Source: Streptomyces sp. CB02400 (GTDB lineage: Bacteria > Actinomycetota > Actinomycetes > Streptomycetales > Streptomycetaceae). From it: DNA of 64,000 bases. Shown here one piece after another: positions 45,721 through 53,777 of the stretch (position 1 is the stretch's first letter; each line of letters starts with the position of its first letter). Under the pieces are notes generated by a model, which saw nothing but the letters and a program-made list of their open reading frames with translations, was not told where the DNA came from and made no database searches. The position numbers and the translations under genes were made by a program. Location of the stretch: positions 599,137-663,136 of the forward strand of contig NZ_LIWB01000002.1 in NCBI RefSeq assembly GCF_001905725.1. The letters run 5' to 3'.

Positions 45721-47649
45721 CTAGTCGACCTCCGCCACCGCCTCCGCGAACTGCGCCTTGTAGAGGCGGGCGTACGCCCCGTCCGCCGCCAGCAGTTTCT
45801 CGTGCGCGCCCTGTTCGACGATCGAGCCGTTCTCCATCACCAGGATCGTGTCCGCGTCCCGGATCGTGGACAACCGGTGCGCGATCACGAACGACGTACG
45901 CCCGTGCGCCAGTTGTGCCATCGCCTTCTGGATCAGCACCTCCGTACGGGTGTCCACGGAACTCGTCGCCTCGTCCAGGACGAGGATCACCGGGTCCGAC
46001 AGGAACGCCCGGGCGATCGTGATGAGCTGCTTCTCACCCGCGCTCACCCCGCTGCCCTCGTCGTCGATCACCGTGTCGTACCCGTCGGGCAGCGTCCGGA
46101 CGAACCGGTCCGCGTGCGCCGCCCGCGCCGCCTCCTCGATCTCCTCCCGGGTGACCTCGCGCGCGGAACCGTAGGCGATGTTCTCCGCGATGGTGCCGCC
46201 GAACAGCCAGGTGTCCTGGAGCACCATGCCGATGCCGGCGCGCAGTTCGTCCCGGGACATCTTCGCGATGTCGACCCCGTCGAGCGTGATCCGCCCGCCG
46301 GAGACCTCGTAGAACCGCATCAGCAGGTTCACGAGCGTCGTCTTGCCGGCGCCCGTCGGGCCGACGATGGCCACCGTGTGGCCCGGCTCGACCTTCAGGG
46401 ACAGGTCCTCGATCAGCGGCTTCTCCGGGTCGTACCGGAACGACACGTGCTCCAGCGCCACCCGCCCGCGCAGCTCGTCCGGCTTCTCGGCCGGTGAGGC
46501 GTCGGCCTCCTGCTCCTCGGCGTCCAGCAGTTCGAAGACCCGCTCCGCCGAGGCGACACCCGACTGCACCAGGTTCGCCATCGAGGCGACCTGCGTCAGC
46601 GGCATCGAGAACTGCCGCGAGTACTGGATGAACGCCTGCACGTCACCGATGGACAGCGTGCCCGACGCGACCCGCAGACCGCCGACGACCGCCACCAGCA
46701 CGTAGTTGATGTTCGAGACGAAGAGCATCAGCGGCTGCATGATGCCGCTGTTGAACTGCGCCTTGAACCCGGCCTCGTACAGCGCGTCGTTCTCCTCGGC
46801 GAATTTGTCCGCAGACTCCTGCTGACGCCCGAACACCTTCACCAGGGTGTGCCCGGTGTACATCTCCTCGATGTGCGCGTTGAGGGTGCCGGTCGACCGC
46901 CACTGCGCCACGAAGTGCGGCTGCGACCGCTTGCCGACGCGCGTGGCGACGACGAACGACAGCGGCACCGTCACCAGCGCGACCAGCGCCAGGATCCACG
47001 AGACGTAGAACATCATCGCGAGCACACCGATGATGGTGAGCAGCGAGTTGATCAACTGGCCCATCGACTGCTGGAGCGTCTGCCCGATGTTGTCGATGTC
47101 GTTGGTGGCGCGGCTGAGCACCTCACCGCGCTGCCGCTTGTCGAAGTACGACAGCGGCAGCCGCGACAGCTTCGTCTGTACGTCCTCGCGCATGCGGAAC
47201 ATGGTGTGGTTGACCGCCCGGTTCACCAGTCGGGTGGCCACGGCCATCAGCAGGCCGGCGGCCCCGAACACCGCCAGCGCGAACAGCAGGACGTTGCCCA
47301 CCGCCGTGAAGTCGATGCCCTCGCCGGGGGTGAAGTCGGTGCTGCGGAGCATGTCGGCGACGTCGCCCTCGCCCCGCTCCCGCATCGAGTCGAGCACCTG
47401 TTCCTTGGTGGCGCCCTCCGGCATGTCGCGTCCGACGATGCCGGCGAAGACCAGGTCGGTCGCCTTGCCGAGGATCTTCGGCCCGATCACGCTGAGCCCG
47501 ACGCTCAGTACGACACAGGCCAGCAGCCCGTAGATCGTCACGCGTTCCGGCCGGAACCGCGCGATCAGCCGTTTGCTCGACCCCTTGAAGTCGATCGTCT
47601 GCTGGTCGGGGCCGCCCCCGGCCATCATCCGTCCTCCGGGCCCCGTCAT
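45721..47649 (-). CDS. ABC multidrug exporter, consensus-site half
   Basis: Type IV ABC exporter of 642 residues: six transmembrane segments (about residues 30-340), then a nucleotide-binding domain with Walker A GPTGAGKTT, signature VSAGEKQLITIARAF and Walker B VILVLDEATSSVD with a catalytic Glu. It overlaps the upstream partner gene (TGATG) and forms a heterodimer with it, of the LmrCD/TM287-288 type. The N-terminal stretch before the first membrane segment is rich in Gly/Ser/Lys, and an extended extracellular loop occurs between the first two segments (GRDMPEGATKEQ). The substrate is not known. Confidence 0.9.
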   Translation of the reverse strand: MTGPGGRMMAGGGPDQQTIDFKGSSKRLIARFRPERVTIYGLLACVVLSVGLSVIGPKILGKATDLVFAGIVGRDMPEGATKEQVLDSMRERGEGDVADMLRSTDFTPGEGIDFTAVGNVLLFALAVFGAAGLLMAVATRLVNRAVNHTMFRMREDVQTKLSRLPLSYFDKRQRGEVLSRATNDIDNIGQTLQQSMGQLINSLLTIIGVLAMMFYVSWILALVALVTVPLSFVVATRVGKRSQPHFVAQWRSTGTLNAHIEEMYTGHTLVKVFGRQQESADKFAEENDALYEAGFKAQFNSGIMQPLMLFVSNINYVLVAVVGGLRVASGTLSIGDVQAFIQYSRQFSMPLTQVASMANLVQSGVASAERVFELLDAEEQEADASPAEKPDELRGRVALEHVSFRYDPEKPLIEDLSLKVEPGHTVAIVGPTGAGKTTLVNLLMRFYEVSGGRITLDGVDIAKMSRDELRAGIGMVLQDTWLFGGTIAENIAYGSAREVTREEIEEAARAAHADRFVRTLPDGYDTVIDDEGSGVSAGEKQLITIARAFLSDPVILVLDEATSSVDTRTEVLIQKAMAQLAHGRTSFVIAHRLSTIRDADTILVMENGSIVEQGAHEKLLAADGAYARLYKAQFAEAVAEVD

Positions 47650-49382
47650 CAGGCAGCCTCCGCTTCCGTCAGCTGGGAGAGCACGATCTCCCGGTAGGTC
47701 TCGTTGTCCGCCATCAGTTCGTGGTGCCGGCCGGTGCCGACGACACGGCCCTCGTCCAGGACCACGATCCGGTCGGCGTCCCGGATGGTCGCCACCCGCT
47801 GGGCGACGATCACCACGGTCGCCTCGGCCGTCTCCCGGCCGAGAGCCGCCCGCAGGGCCGCGTCGGTGGCGTAGTCGAGCGCGGAGAAGGAGTCGTCGAA
47901 GAGGTAGATCTCCGGTCGCTGCACCAGCGTCCGGGCGATCGCGAGGCGCTGGCGCTGACCGCCGGAGACGTTCGTCCCGCCCTGGGCGATCGGAGCGTCG
48001 AGGCCGCCCTCCAGACGTTCCACGAAGTCCTTGCCCTGCGCCACCTCCAGCGCGTGCCACAGCTCCTCGTCGGTGGCGTCCGGATTGCCGTAGCGCAGGT
48101 TCGTCGCCACCGTCCCGGCGAACAGGTACGGCTTCTGCGGCACCAGTCCGACCGTCTTCGCGAGCAGTTGCGGCTCGACGTCCGCCACGGGCACGCCGTC
48201 CACCAGCACCTCCCCGTCGGTCGCGTCGAACAGCCGGGGGACCAGACCGAGCAGGGTGGACTTGCCGCTGCCGGTGGAACCGATCACGGCGGTGACCTCA
48301 CCGGGCCGCGCCACCAGGTCGACCGCCCTCAGCACCGGCTCCTCGGCACCCGGGTAGCGGAAGCCCGCGCCCCGGATCTCCAGATACCCGTGCCGCCGCA
48401 GCTCAGTGACCGGCGCGAGGGGCGGCACCACGCTGGAGGAGGTGTCCAGCACCTCGTGGATGCGCTCGGCGCACACCTCGGCGCGCGGCACCATCATGAA
48501 CATGAAGGTGGCCATCATCACGGACATGACGATCTGCATCAGATAGGCGAGGAACGCGGTCAGATCACCGATCTGCATCCCGCCGCTGTCGATGCGGTGC
48601 GCGCCGAACCACACCACCGCGATCGACGACAGGTTCACCACCGTCATGACCACCGGGAACATCAGCGCCAGCAGATTGCCCGTGCGCAGCGACACATCGG
48701 TCAGCTCGGTGTTCGACTGGCGGAACCGCCCCTGCTCGTACTCGTCCCGCACGAAGGCGCGGATCACCCGGTTGCCGGTGATCTGCTCGCGCAGCACCCG
48801 GTTCACCGTGTCGAGCCGCTCCTGCATGGTCCGGAACAGCGGACGCAGCCGCCGCACGATCAGCGTCACGCAGATGCCCAGCACCGGCACCACCGCGACC
48901 AGCACCCCGGACAGCGGGACGTCCAGGCCGAGCGCCATCACGATGCCGCCCACACACATGATGGGCGCCGACACCATCAGGGTGAACGTCATCAGGGCCA
49001 GCATCTGCACCTGCTGGACGTCGTTCGTCGTACGGGTGATCAGCGAGGGCGCGCCGAAGTGACCCACCTCACGCGCGGAGAACGACTGCACCCGGTCGAA
49101 CACGGCGGCGCGTACGTCCCGTCCCAGTGCCGACGCGGTCCGGGCGCCGTAGTACACGGCACCGATGTTGCACACGACCTGAACCAGCGAGATGCCGATC
49201 ATCAGGGCGCCGTAGCTCAGGATGTAACCGGTGTCGCCCTCGACGACACCCTGGTCGATGATGTCCGCGTTGAGCGTGGGCAGGTAGAGCGAGGCGCAGG
49301 TCTGCAGGAACTGCAGCAGCACCAGCAAGGTGATGGGTCTCTTGTAGGGCTGGAGGTAGGTCCGCAGGAGTCGTATGAGCAC
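47649..49382 (-). CDS. ABC multidrug exporter, degenerate-site half
   Basis: Partner subunit of 577 residues, six membrane segments and a nucleotide-binding domain with Walker A GSTGSGKST and signature NVSGGQRQRLAIARTL. Its Walker B reads IYLFDDSFSALD, so the usual catalytic Glu after the Walker B Asp is Asp-Ser, a degenerate site as expected for one half of a heterodimeric exporter. The stop overlaps the start of the next gene (TGATG). GTG at 49382 has GAGAGATTCAGC just upstream. It is divergent from the xylulokinase gene by a tandem repeat. Confidence 0.9.
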   Translation of the reverse strand: MLIRLLRTYLQPYKRPITLLVLLQFLQTCASLYLPTLNADIIDQGVVEGDTGYILSYGALMIGISLVQVVCNIGAVYYGARTASALGRDVRAAVFDRVQSFSAREVGHFGAPSLITRTTNDVQQVQMLALMTFTLMVSAPIMCVGGIVMALGLDVPLSGVLVAVVPVLGICVTLIVRRLRPLFRTMQERLDTVNRVLREQITGNRVIRAFVRDEYEQGRFRQSNTELTDVSLRTGNLLALMFPVVMTVVNLSSIAVVWFGAHRIDSGGMQIGDLTAFLAYLMQIVMSVMMATFMFMMVPRAEVCAERIHEVLDTSSSVVPPLAPVTELRRHGYLEIRGAGFRYPGAEEPVLRAVDLVARPGEVTAVIGSTGSGKSTLLGLVPRLFDATDGEVLVDGVPVADVEPQLLAKTVGLVPQKPYLFAGTVATNLRYGNPDATDEELWHALEVAQGKDFVERLEGGLDAPIAQGGTNVSGGQRQRLAIARTLVQRPEIYLFDDSFSALDYATDAALRAALGRETAEATVVIVAQRVATIRDADRIVVLDEGRVVGTGRHHELMADNETYREIVLSQLTEAEAA

Positions 49383-49473
49383 GCTGAATCTCTCGGAGTG
49401 GTCGGCGGGGGCGTTGGTTGCCCGTGGCCCCTATCGTCGAACACTCCACCTGCGTTACCTCAACCGAATTAAT

Positions 49474-49540
49474 CCACCGGCCCGTGCCACGGGTCGATCC
49501 ACCGGCCCGTGCCACGGGTCGATCCACCGGCCCGTGCTAC
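49474..49540. repeat. Tandem 25-base repeat at the end of the xylulokinase-type gene
   Basis: Two complete 25-base units (49474-49498, 49499-49523) and a truncated third unit whose end covers the stop codon. Each unit holds the inverted repeat CCCGTG-cca-CGGG and can fold, so the array forms two or three hairpins between this gene and the exporter promoter. Confidence 0.85.
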
Positions 49541-50991
49541 GCGCGGAACGCCCCCGGATGCGTCTGCTCGCGCACCGACACGTACTGCTGGCGCACCGCC
49601 TGTCCCACCGCCAGGTCCTCCCCGGGATCCAGCACCTGCGCCACCGCGCCCTGCCACACGGGCGGGGTGCGCGGATCGAGGGTGCCCTGCGACACGCCGA
49701 GCGCCCACGCCGCCTGCCGGGCCGCGCCGATCGCCGCGTAGTCCGCGGGCTGCGGTACGACCACCTGCGCCCCGAACAGCGCGGGTGCCGCCGACTGCAC
49801 GGCCGGCAGCTCCGCGGCCTGGCCCAGCAGGAAGACCCGCCGCACCTCCACGCCCCGGCCGCGCAGCACGTCCAGCGCGTCCGCGAGCCCGCACAGCATC
49901 CCCTCGAACGCGGCCCGCGCCAGATGCTCCGGCTTCATCGACTCGCGCCGCAGCCCGGCCAGCGTCCCGGCGGTGTGCGGCAGGTTCGGGGTGCGCTCGC
50001 CCTCCAGGTACGGCAGCAGCACCAGCCCGTGCGAGCCGGGCGTCGACTTCATCGCCAGGTCGGACAGGCTCTCCAGGTCGGGCAGCCCGAGCAGTTCGGC
50101 GGTCCCGCGCAGGGCGCGTACGGCGTTCAGGGTGGTGACGACGGGCAGGTGCATGCCGGTCGCGTCCGCCAGGGAGGTGATCATCCCGTGCTGGTCGACG
50201 AGCGCCTCGGGGTGCACGGCCATCACGGACCCGGACGCGCCCAGCGACACCACCGCGTCGCCCAGTCCGATCCCCAGCCCGAACGCCGCCGCCATCGTCT
50301 CGCCCGTACCGGCGGAGATCAGCAGCCCCTCCGGTGTCGTACCGGCCGCCTCCGCCGGACCGATCACCTCGGGCAGCATCGCCTGGTGCCCGAGCGCCAG
50401 CTCCACCAGATCGGGCCGGTAACCGCCGGTGGCCGCCGCCCAGTACCCGGTGCCGGAGGCCCCGCCCCGGTCGGTGGTGCGCCGCACCGGCCGGCCCAGG
50501 AGCTGCCACACCAGCCAGTCGTGCGCCTGCATCAGTACGGCGGTGCGCGCCGCGTTCTCCGGTTCGCTGCGGGCCATCCAGCGCAGCTTGGTCACCGGCT
50601 GCGCGGCCCCCGGCACACAGCCCACGGCCTGCGCCCACGCCTCACGCCCGCCGAACGCGTCGATGAGATCCGCCGCCGCGACCTGCGCCCGCTTGTCACC
50701 GCCGGTCATCGCCGGCCGTACGGTGTTGCCCTGCGCGTCCAGCGGCACCAGCGCGTTCGCCTGCGCGGAGACGCCGATGGCCTGCACGCCCTCCAGCAGG
50801 CCGCCGCCCGCGGCCTCGCCGAGGGACAGCAGCCAGGCCTGCGGGTCGACGTCGGAGGGACGGCCGCCGCTGTCGGTGCCCTGTACCGGATGCTGGGCGT
50901 ATCCCTGCTTGAGTACGGATCCGGTGTCCGTGTCACAGACGACGATGCGAGTGAAGTCTGGCGCGCTGTCCAGTCCGGCGACTATCCCCAT
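49537..50991 (-). CDS. Xylulokinase-type sugar kinase (FGGY family)
   Basis: Carbohydrate kinase of 484 residues with the two actin-like halves: MGIVAGLDSAPDFTRIVVCDTDTGSVL at the start, and SLGASGSVMAVHPEALVDQHGMITSL and LVLLPYLEGERTPNLPHTAGTLAGL in the second. The FGGY signature-type EHLARAAFEGMLCGLADALDVLRGRG includes the ATP-binding helix. The pentulose or related sugar substrate is inferred from the family; no xylose isomerase is near, so xylB is not certain. It begins at ATG 50991 and ends in the tandem repeat. Confidence 0.85.
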   Translation of the reverse strand: MGIVAGLDSAPDFTRIVVCDTDTGSVLKQGYAQHPVQGTDSGGRPSDVDPQAWLLSLGEAAGGGLLEGVQAIGVSAQANALVPLDAQGNTVRPAMTGGDKRAQVAAADLIDAFGGREAWAQAVGCVPGAAQPVTKLRWMARSEPENAARTAVLMQAHDWLVWQLLGRPVRRTTDRGGASGTGYWAAATGGYRPDLVELALGHQAMLPEVIGPAEAAGTTPEGLLISAGTGETMAAAFGLGIGLGDAVVSLGASGSVMAVHPEALVDQHGMITSLADATGMHLPVVTTLNAVRALRGTAELLGLPDLESLSDLAMKSTPGSHGLVLLPYLEGERTPNLPHTAGTLAGLRRESMKPEHLARAAFEGMLCGLADALDVLRGRGVEVRRVFLLGQAAELPAVQSAAPALFGAQVVVPQPADYAAIGAARQAAWALGVSQGTLDPRTPPVWQGAVAQVLDPGEDLAVGQAVRQQYVSVREQTHPGAFRA

Positions 50992-51085
50992 ACGGTGATT
51001 TTGCCGTATGGGGAGGGGTGGGTGGGGCGTGGGCGCCGTCGGGGTCTCTGTTGCGTCGCGGGTGCGGGCTGTCTGTGGTTGCCCG

Positions 51086-51130
51086 CGCCCGCGCGGCGGA
51101 GCCGCATATCGATACAGCTCCGCGCCCCTG
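51086..51130 (-). repeat. Dispersed intergenic repeat, copy 3 (opposite strand)
   Basis: Contains the complement of the core found at 38087 and 41510 (GCGGCGGAGCCGCATATC) and adjoining CAGCTCCGCGCCCC. It is in the gap between the kinase gene and the YtxH-like gene. Confidence 0.6.
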
Positions 51131-51168
51131 AGGTGGAGCGACTCACCCGGTGCTGAAAAGTTGTCCCG

Positions 51169-51474
51169 TCACGTGTTGCTCGTGCCCCAGTCGTCTTCTG
51201 CCGGGCCGTGGGCCGTGCGTTCGCGGAGGGTGCGGACTCGTTGGGCGACCGAGTCGGGCATGCGGTCGCCGACCTTGTCGCTGACCGCGTGGTACGCCTT
51301 GTCCGCGAAGTCGCGGCCCTGCTGCGCCGCGCTCTCCGCGGTGTTGCGCACCGCGGGGTTCTGCGTGAACTGCTGCGCGGACCTCTTCATCTGCTCGTAG
51401 CGCTCGCGTCCGGCTTTCGTGCCCAGCACGTAACCCAGGACGACTCCGGCGACGAACGTGAGCCGGTAACGCAT
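51169..51474 (-). CDS. YtxH-like small protein
   Basis: Protein of 101 residues with one N-terminal membrane segment (LTFVAGVVLGYVLGTKAGRERYEQM, YtxH-like hydrophobic stretch followed by basic residues) and a soluble charged remainder rich in Ala/Arg/Asp. YtxH-like proteins are general stress proteins of unknown action in Bacillus. ATG 51474 follows GGAAGGGTGGCC. It lies upstream of and divergent from the tRNA genes. Confidence 0.78.
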   Translation of the reverse strand: MRYRLTFVAGVVLGYVLGTKAGRERYEQMKRSAQQFTQNPAVRNTAESAAQQGRDFADKAYHAVSDKVGDRMPDSVAQRVRTLRERTAHGPAEDDWGTSNT

Positions 51475-51621
51475 GACGGCCACCCTTCCCGTTGTTCCGG
51501 CGACGGCGCCGGGGAGTACCGATTGGCGAAGCACCCCCCTGCTTGCGCTAATGTATGTGTCGCAGCGAGCGAGTGCCCCCTGGCGGATACCCAGGCGGGT
51601 ACGTTCGATGCAACGAGGCAT

Positions 51622-51694
51622 TCCTCCGTAGCTCAATTGGCAGAGCAGCCGGCTGTTAACCGGCAGGTTACTGGTTCGAGTCCAGTCGGGGGAG
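51622..51694 (+). tRNA. tRNA-Asn (GTT)
   Basis: 73 bases, anticodon GTT at 51655-51657. Acceptor arms TCCTCCG/CGGGGGA pair, with G discriminator; D and T arms fit (GGTTCGAGTCC). CCA is not encoded. The second copy begins five bases downstream. Confidence 0.95.
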
Positions 51695-51699
51695 CTCGG

Positions 51700-51772
51700 T
51701 CCTCCGTAGCTCAATTGGCAGAGCAGCCGGCTGTTAACCGGCAGGTTACTGGTTCGAGTCCAGTCGGGGGAG
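51700..51772 (+). tRNA. tRNA-Asn (GTT), second copy
   Basis: Identical in sequence to the copy at 51622-51694. Anticodon GTT at 51733-51735. A terminator follows at 51784. Confidence 0.95.
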
Positions 51773-51783
51773 CATGGTGAACG

Positions 51784-51806
51784 AGGACCCCGTAGGGGTC
51801 CTTTTT
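51784..51806 (+). terminator. Rho-independent terminator after the tRNA-Asn pair
   Basis: AGGACCCC, 3-base loop, GGGGTCCT, then a run of T (51803-51806). Confidence 0.9.
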
Positions 51807-51949
51807 CATGTCCGGGGGAACCGTGCGAGGCTCGGCGCAGTCTCCATGGTCACGAAGACCGTACGCAGCCGACCATCCGGAGCAGGAGATCGTATGAGCG
51901 GCTATGCTGCGGCAGACGGCGCGCACACATGTACGCGACACGCCGTTAT

Positions 51950-52023
51950 GGGGCGGTAGCTCAGCCGGTTAGAGCAGCGGACTCATAATCCGTCGGCCGT
52001 GGGTTCGAGTCCCACCCGCCCCA
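51950..52023 (+). tRNA. tRNA with CAT anticodon (Ile2 or elongator Met)
   Basis: 74 bases with acceptor GGGGCGG/CCGCCCC, A discriminator and anticodon CAT at 51984-51986. The stem GGACT-CAT-AATCC resembles tRNA-Ile2 whose C34 is made into lysidine, but elongator tRNA-Met cannot be excluded from sequence. It has its own transcript context after the tRNA-Asn terminator. Confidence 0.9.
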
Positions 52024-52053
52024 CTCACCGCACCGCGGGAAACGCTCGCTCTG

Positions 52054-52290
52054 TCACCAAGGGGCGAGTCGCACCCCCTCAGGGTCCTCCGGATCCACCT
52101 CTTCCCCTCGCTGCGAAGAGGTGTTCGGGCGCCCCTCGTCGGCCATGAACGAGCCCCTGCCCGGAGTGGTGACGACCAGCTTCTCCTCGCGGAGTGCCGC
52201 AGTCGCCTTGCGGACCGTGACCCGTGAGACCCCGAACACTGTTGCGGCCGTCCTGAAGGACGTGGAGCAGCGGGACGTACGGGCCTGAGG
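52054..52290 (-). pseudogene. GntR-family regulator remnant beside tRNA
   Basis: The translated minus strand holds FRTAATVFGVSRVTVRKATAALREEKLVV then TPGRGSFM, the recognition helix and wing of a GntR regulator, but the preceding residues of the domain (the usual start and first helix) are missing, and the frame continues upstream through unrelated sequence. It lies 30 bases after the tRNA gene. Such KorSA-type regulators belong to integrative elements that use tRNA 3' ends. I call this a decayed copy. Confidence 0.6.
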
Positions 52291-52304
52291 CGGCGGCCCC
52301 GGGC

Positions 52305-52469
52305 TCACCCGTCCTCGGTGTTGTCGTCGGACGCGGCGGGGGCGTCCGACGGGTCGCGTTCGCCCTCCGCCTGGGACGGGGTGGAGTGCGGGACCTCGGG
52401 GGTGGTCCACTCGTCGTCGTCCCGGTCGCCCTCGGCCTGGGACGGAGTGTGCTCGCTCAGCTCGCTCAT
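52305..52469 (-). CDS. Small acidic peptide with TPSQAEG repeats
   Basis: A 54-residue peptide, nearly all charged or polar, containing TPSQAEG followed by DRD or ERD twice (about residues 8-17 and 30-39). There is no signal or membrane segment. ATG 52469 follows GGGAGGCAGCACC. The repeat motif is one I associate with small Streptomyces proteins of unknown function. It lies downstream of the STAS-ANTAR gene on the same strand and could be in its transcript (66-base gap). Confidence 0.65.
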   Translation of the reverse strand: MSELSEHTPSQAEGDRDDDEWTTPEVPHSTPSQAEGERDPSDAPAASDDNTEDG

Positions 52470-52534
52470 GGTGCTGCCTCCCGATCGCGGGACCGGTGGT
52501 CGGTCCGTCGCCGGGTACCCCGTTCGGGCCGGTG

Positions 52535-53221
52535 TCACCGTGCCGAGCGGCGGGCCAGGGCCCTGGAGAGGGCGGCGCGGACCTCCTCGGGCGGGGCGGC
52601 GCCCTCCGCCTCCGCACTGGCGGTGAGCGCCTCCGCGACCGCGCGGAGCTTGGTGTTGGAGAGTTGGGACGCCTCCCGCAGGATGTGCCACGCCTCGTCC
52701 GAGGTGCAGCCGTACGTCGCCATCAGGATGCCGCGGGCCTGGTCGATCACCGGGCGGGAGGCGATCGCCTGCCGCAGCTGCTCGACCTCCTCCTGGAGCA
52801 GGTGCAGCCGCTCCTCCCGCTCCAGCGCCACCGCCGAGACGGCCCGCGACGGCACGTCCTCCGGCTCCGGCGCCGGGGAACGCAGCGGGTCCGTGGTGTC
52901 GAGGCCGGCGAGTTCCAGGATGCGGCGCGGCTGGCCGTTCCAGCGGGTGGCCGTGACCGGCACCGACCAGCGCCGGCCGTGGTCGCGCAGCACCTCCAGG
53001 AACTCCAGCCCCGCCGTGTCCATGAAGTACACGCCGCTCATGTCCACGTCGACCCGCGCCGTGCCGGCGGGCAGCCGCGCCAGCTTCTCGGCCAGGGCCT
53101 GGGCGCACCCGCGGACCAGCTCGCCGCGCGGGGTGAGCAGCGCCCGGTCCGCGTCCATGCGACCGCCGATGACCAAGGTGTTCAACCTTCCCGGGAGAGG
53201 GAGTGATGCCGCGGAGGACAT
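52535..53221 (-). CDS. STAS-ANTAR response regulator-type protein
   Basis: Protein of 228 residues with an N-terminal STAS (anti-sigma antagonist-like) domain (about residues 15-110; VDVDMSGVYFMDTAGLEFLEVL) and a C-terminal ANTAR RNA-binding domain (about 140-200; RLHLLQEEVEQLRQAIASRPVIDQARGILMATYGCTSDEAWHILREASQLSNTKLRAVAEAL). STAS senses or binds partner proteins or small ligands; ANTAR binds dual hairpins in messenger RNA leaders to prevent termination. ATG 53221. It is divergent from the STAS protein and MEDS-HATPase pair, so this is likely one signalling locus. Confidence 0.87.
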   Translation of the reverse strand: MSSAASLPLPGRLNTLVIGGRMDADRALLTPRGELVRGCAQALAEKLARLPAGTARVDVDMSGVYFMDTAGLEFLEVLRDHGRRWSVPVTATRWNGQPRRILELAGLDTTDPLRSPAPEPEDVPSRAVSAVALEREERLHLLQEEVEQLRQAIASRPVIDQARGILMATYGCTSDEAWHILREASQLSNTKLRAVAEALTASAEAEGAAPPEEVRAALSRALARRSAR

Positions 53222-53420
53222 GTCACCGCCTTGTCGGTGCTCGTGGGTGGTCGGGCGTTTCGGGTGGGTTCGGCCGCCGCCGGCACCGGAGCGGTAGGCT
53301 GCGCACGGTCCCGGCTGCGCTGCGGATGCGCCTGCCCAGACTGCGGCGTACTACACACCGTGCCGGGGAATGGCCGGGAACCGACGGGGTACGTACAGGC
53401 TCGGGAGTGTGGGGAGACGG

Positions 53421-53777
53421 GTGTTGGGCGATCACCACCGGACGCCGTACGGGCCCGGGACTCCGGCGCCGTGTCTGACGGTGCGCCCGCTGGAGGGCGG
53501 CCGCGGTGTCCGCGCGGCCGGGGAGATCGGCCTGGCCACGCATACGATCTGGGAGCGCGTGCTGGAGCAGGCGGTGCGCGAGGGTGAGGCCGTGTACTAC
53601 CTGGAACTGTCCGAGGTGACGTTCGTCGACGTCGCGGGCGCCGGAGCGCTCGCGGCGGCCGCCGAGCGTCTCGGGGACGGCCGCCGGTTCGTGGTGCGCC
53701 GCCCGCCGCCCGCCCTGAGCCGGGTGCTGGACATGTTCTGGCCCGACCTGTCGACGATCGAGGTGTCGATGTCATGA
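53421..53777 (+). CDS. STAS-domain anti-sigma factor antagonist
   Basis: Protein of 118 residues with the STAS fold: LTVRPLEGGRGVRAAGEIGLATHTIWERVLEQAV, VYYLELSEVTFVDVAGAGALAAAAERLGDGRR, including the phosphorylatable region around VDVAGAGAL (where Ser/Thr is replaced by Ala in the usual position). The start GTG 53421 follows GGGGAGACGG. The ATGA overlap with the next gene implies coupling to the MEDS-HATPase kinase. It may be a partner of a sigma regulatory ATPase. Confidence 0.82.
   Translation: MLGDHHRTPYGPGTPAPCLTVRPLEGGRGVRAAGEIGLATHTIWERVLEQAVREGEAVYYLELSEVTFVDVAGAGALAAAAERLGDGRRFVVRRPPPALSRVLDMFWPDLSTIEVSMS

Noticed and set aside
51622..51772. Long identical direct repeats suggesting a CRISPR or IS end
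   Set aside because: They fold as complete tRNA-Asn genes.
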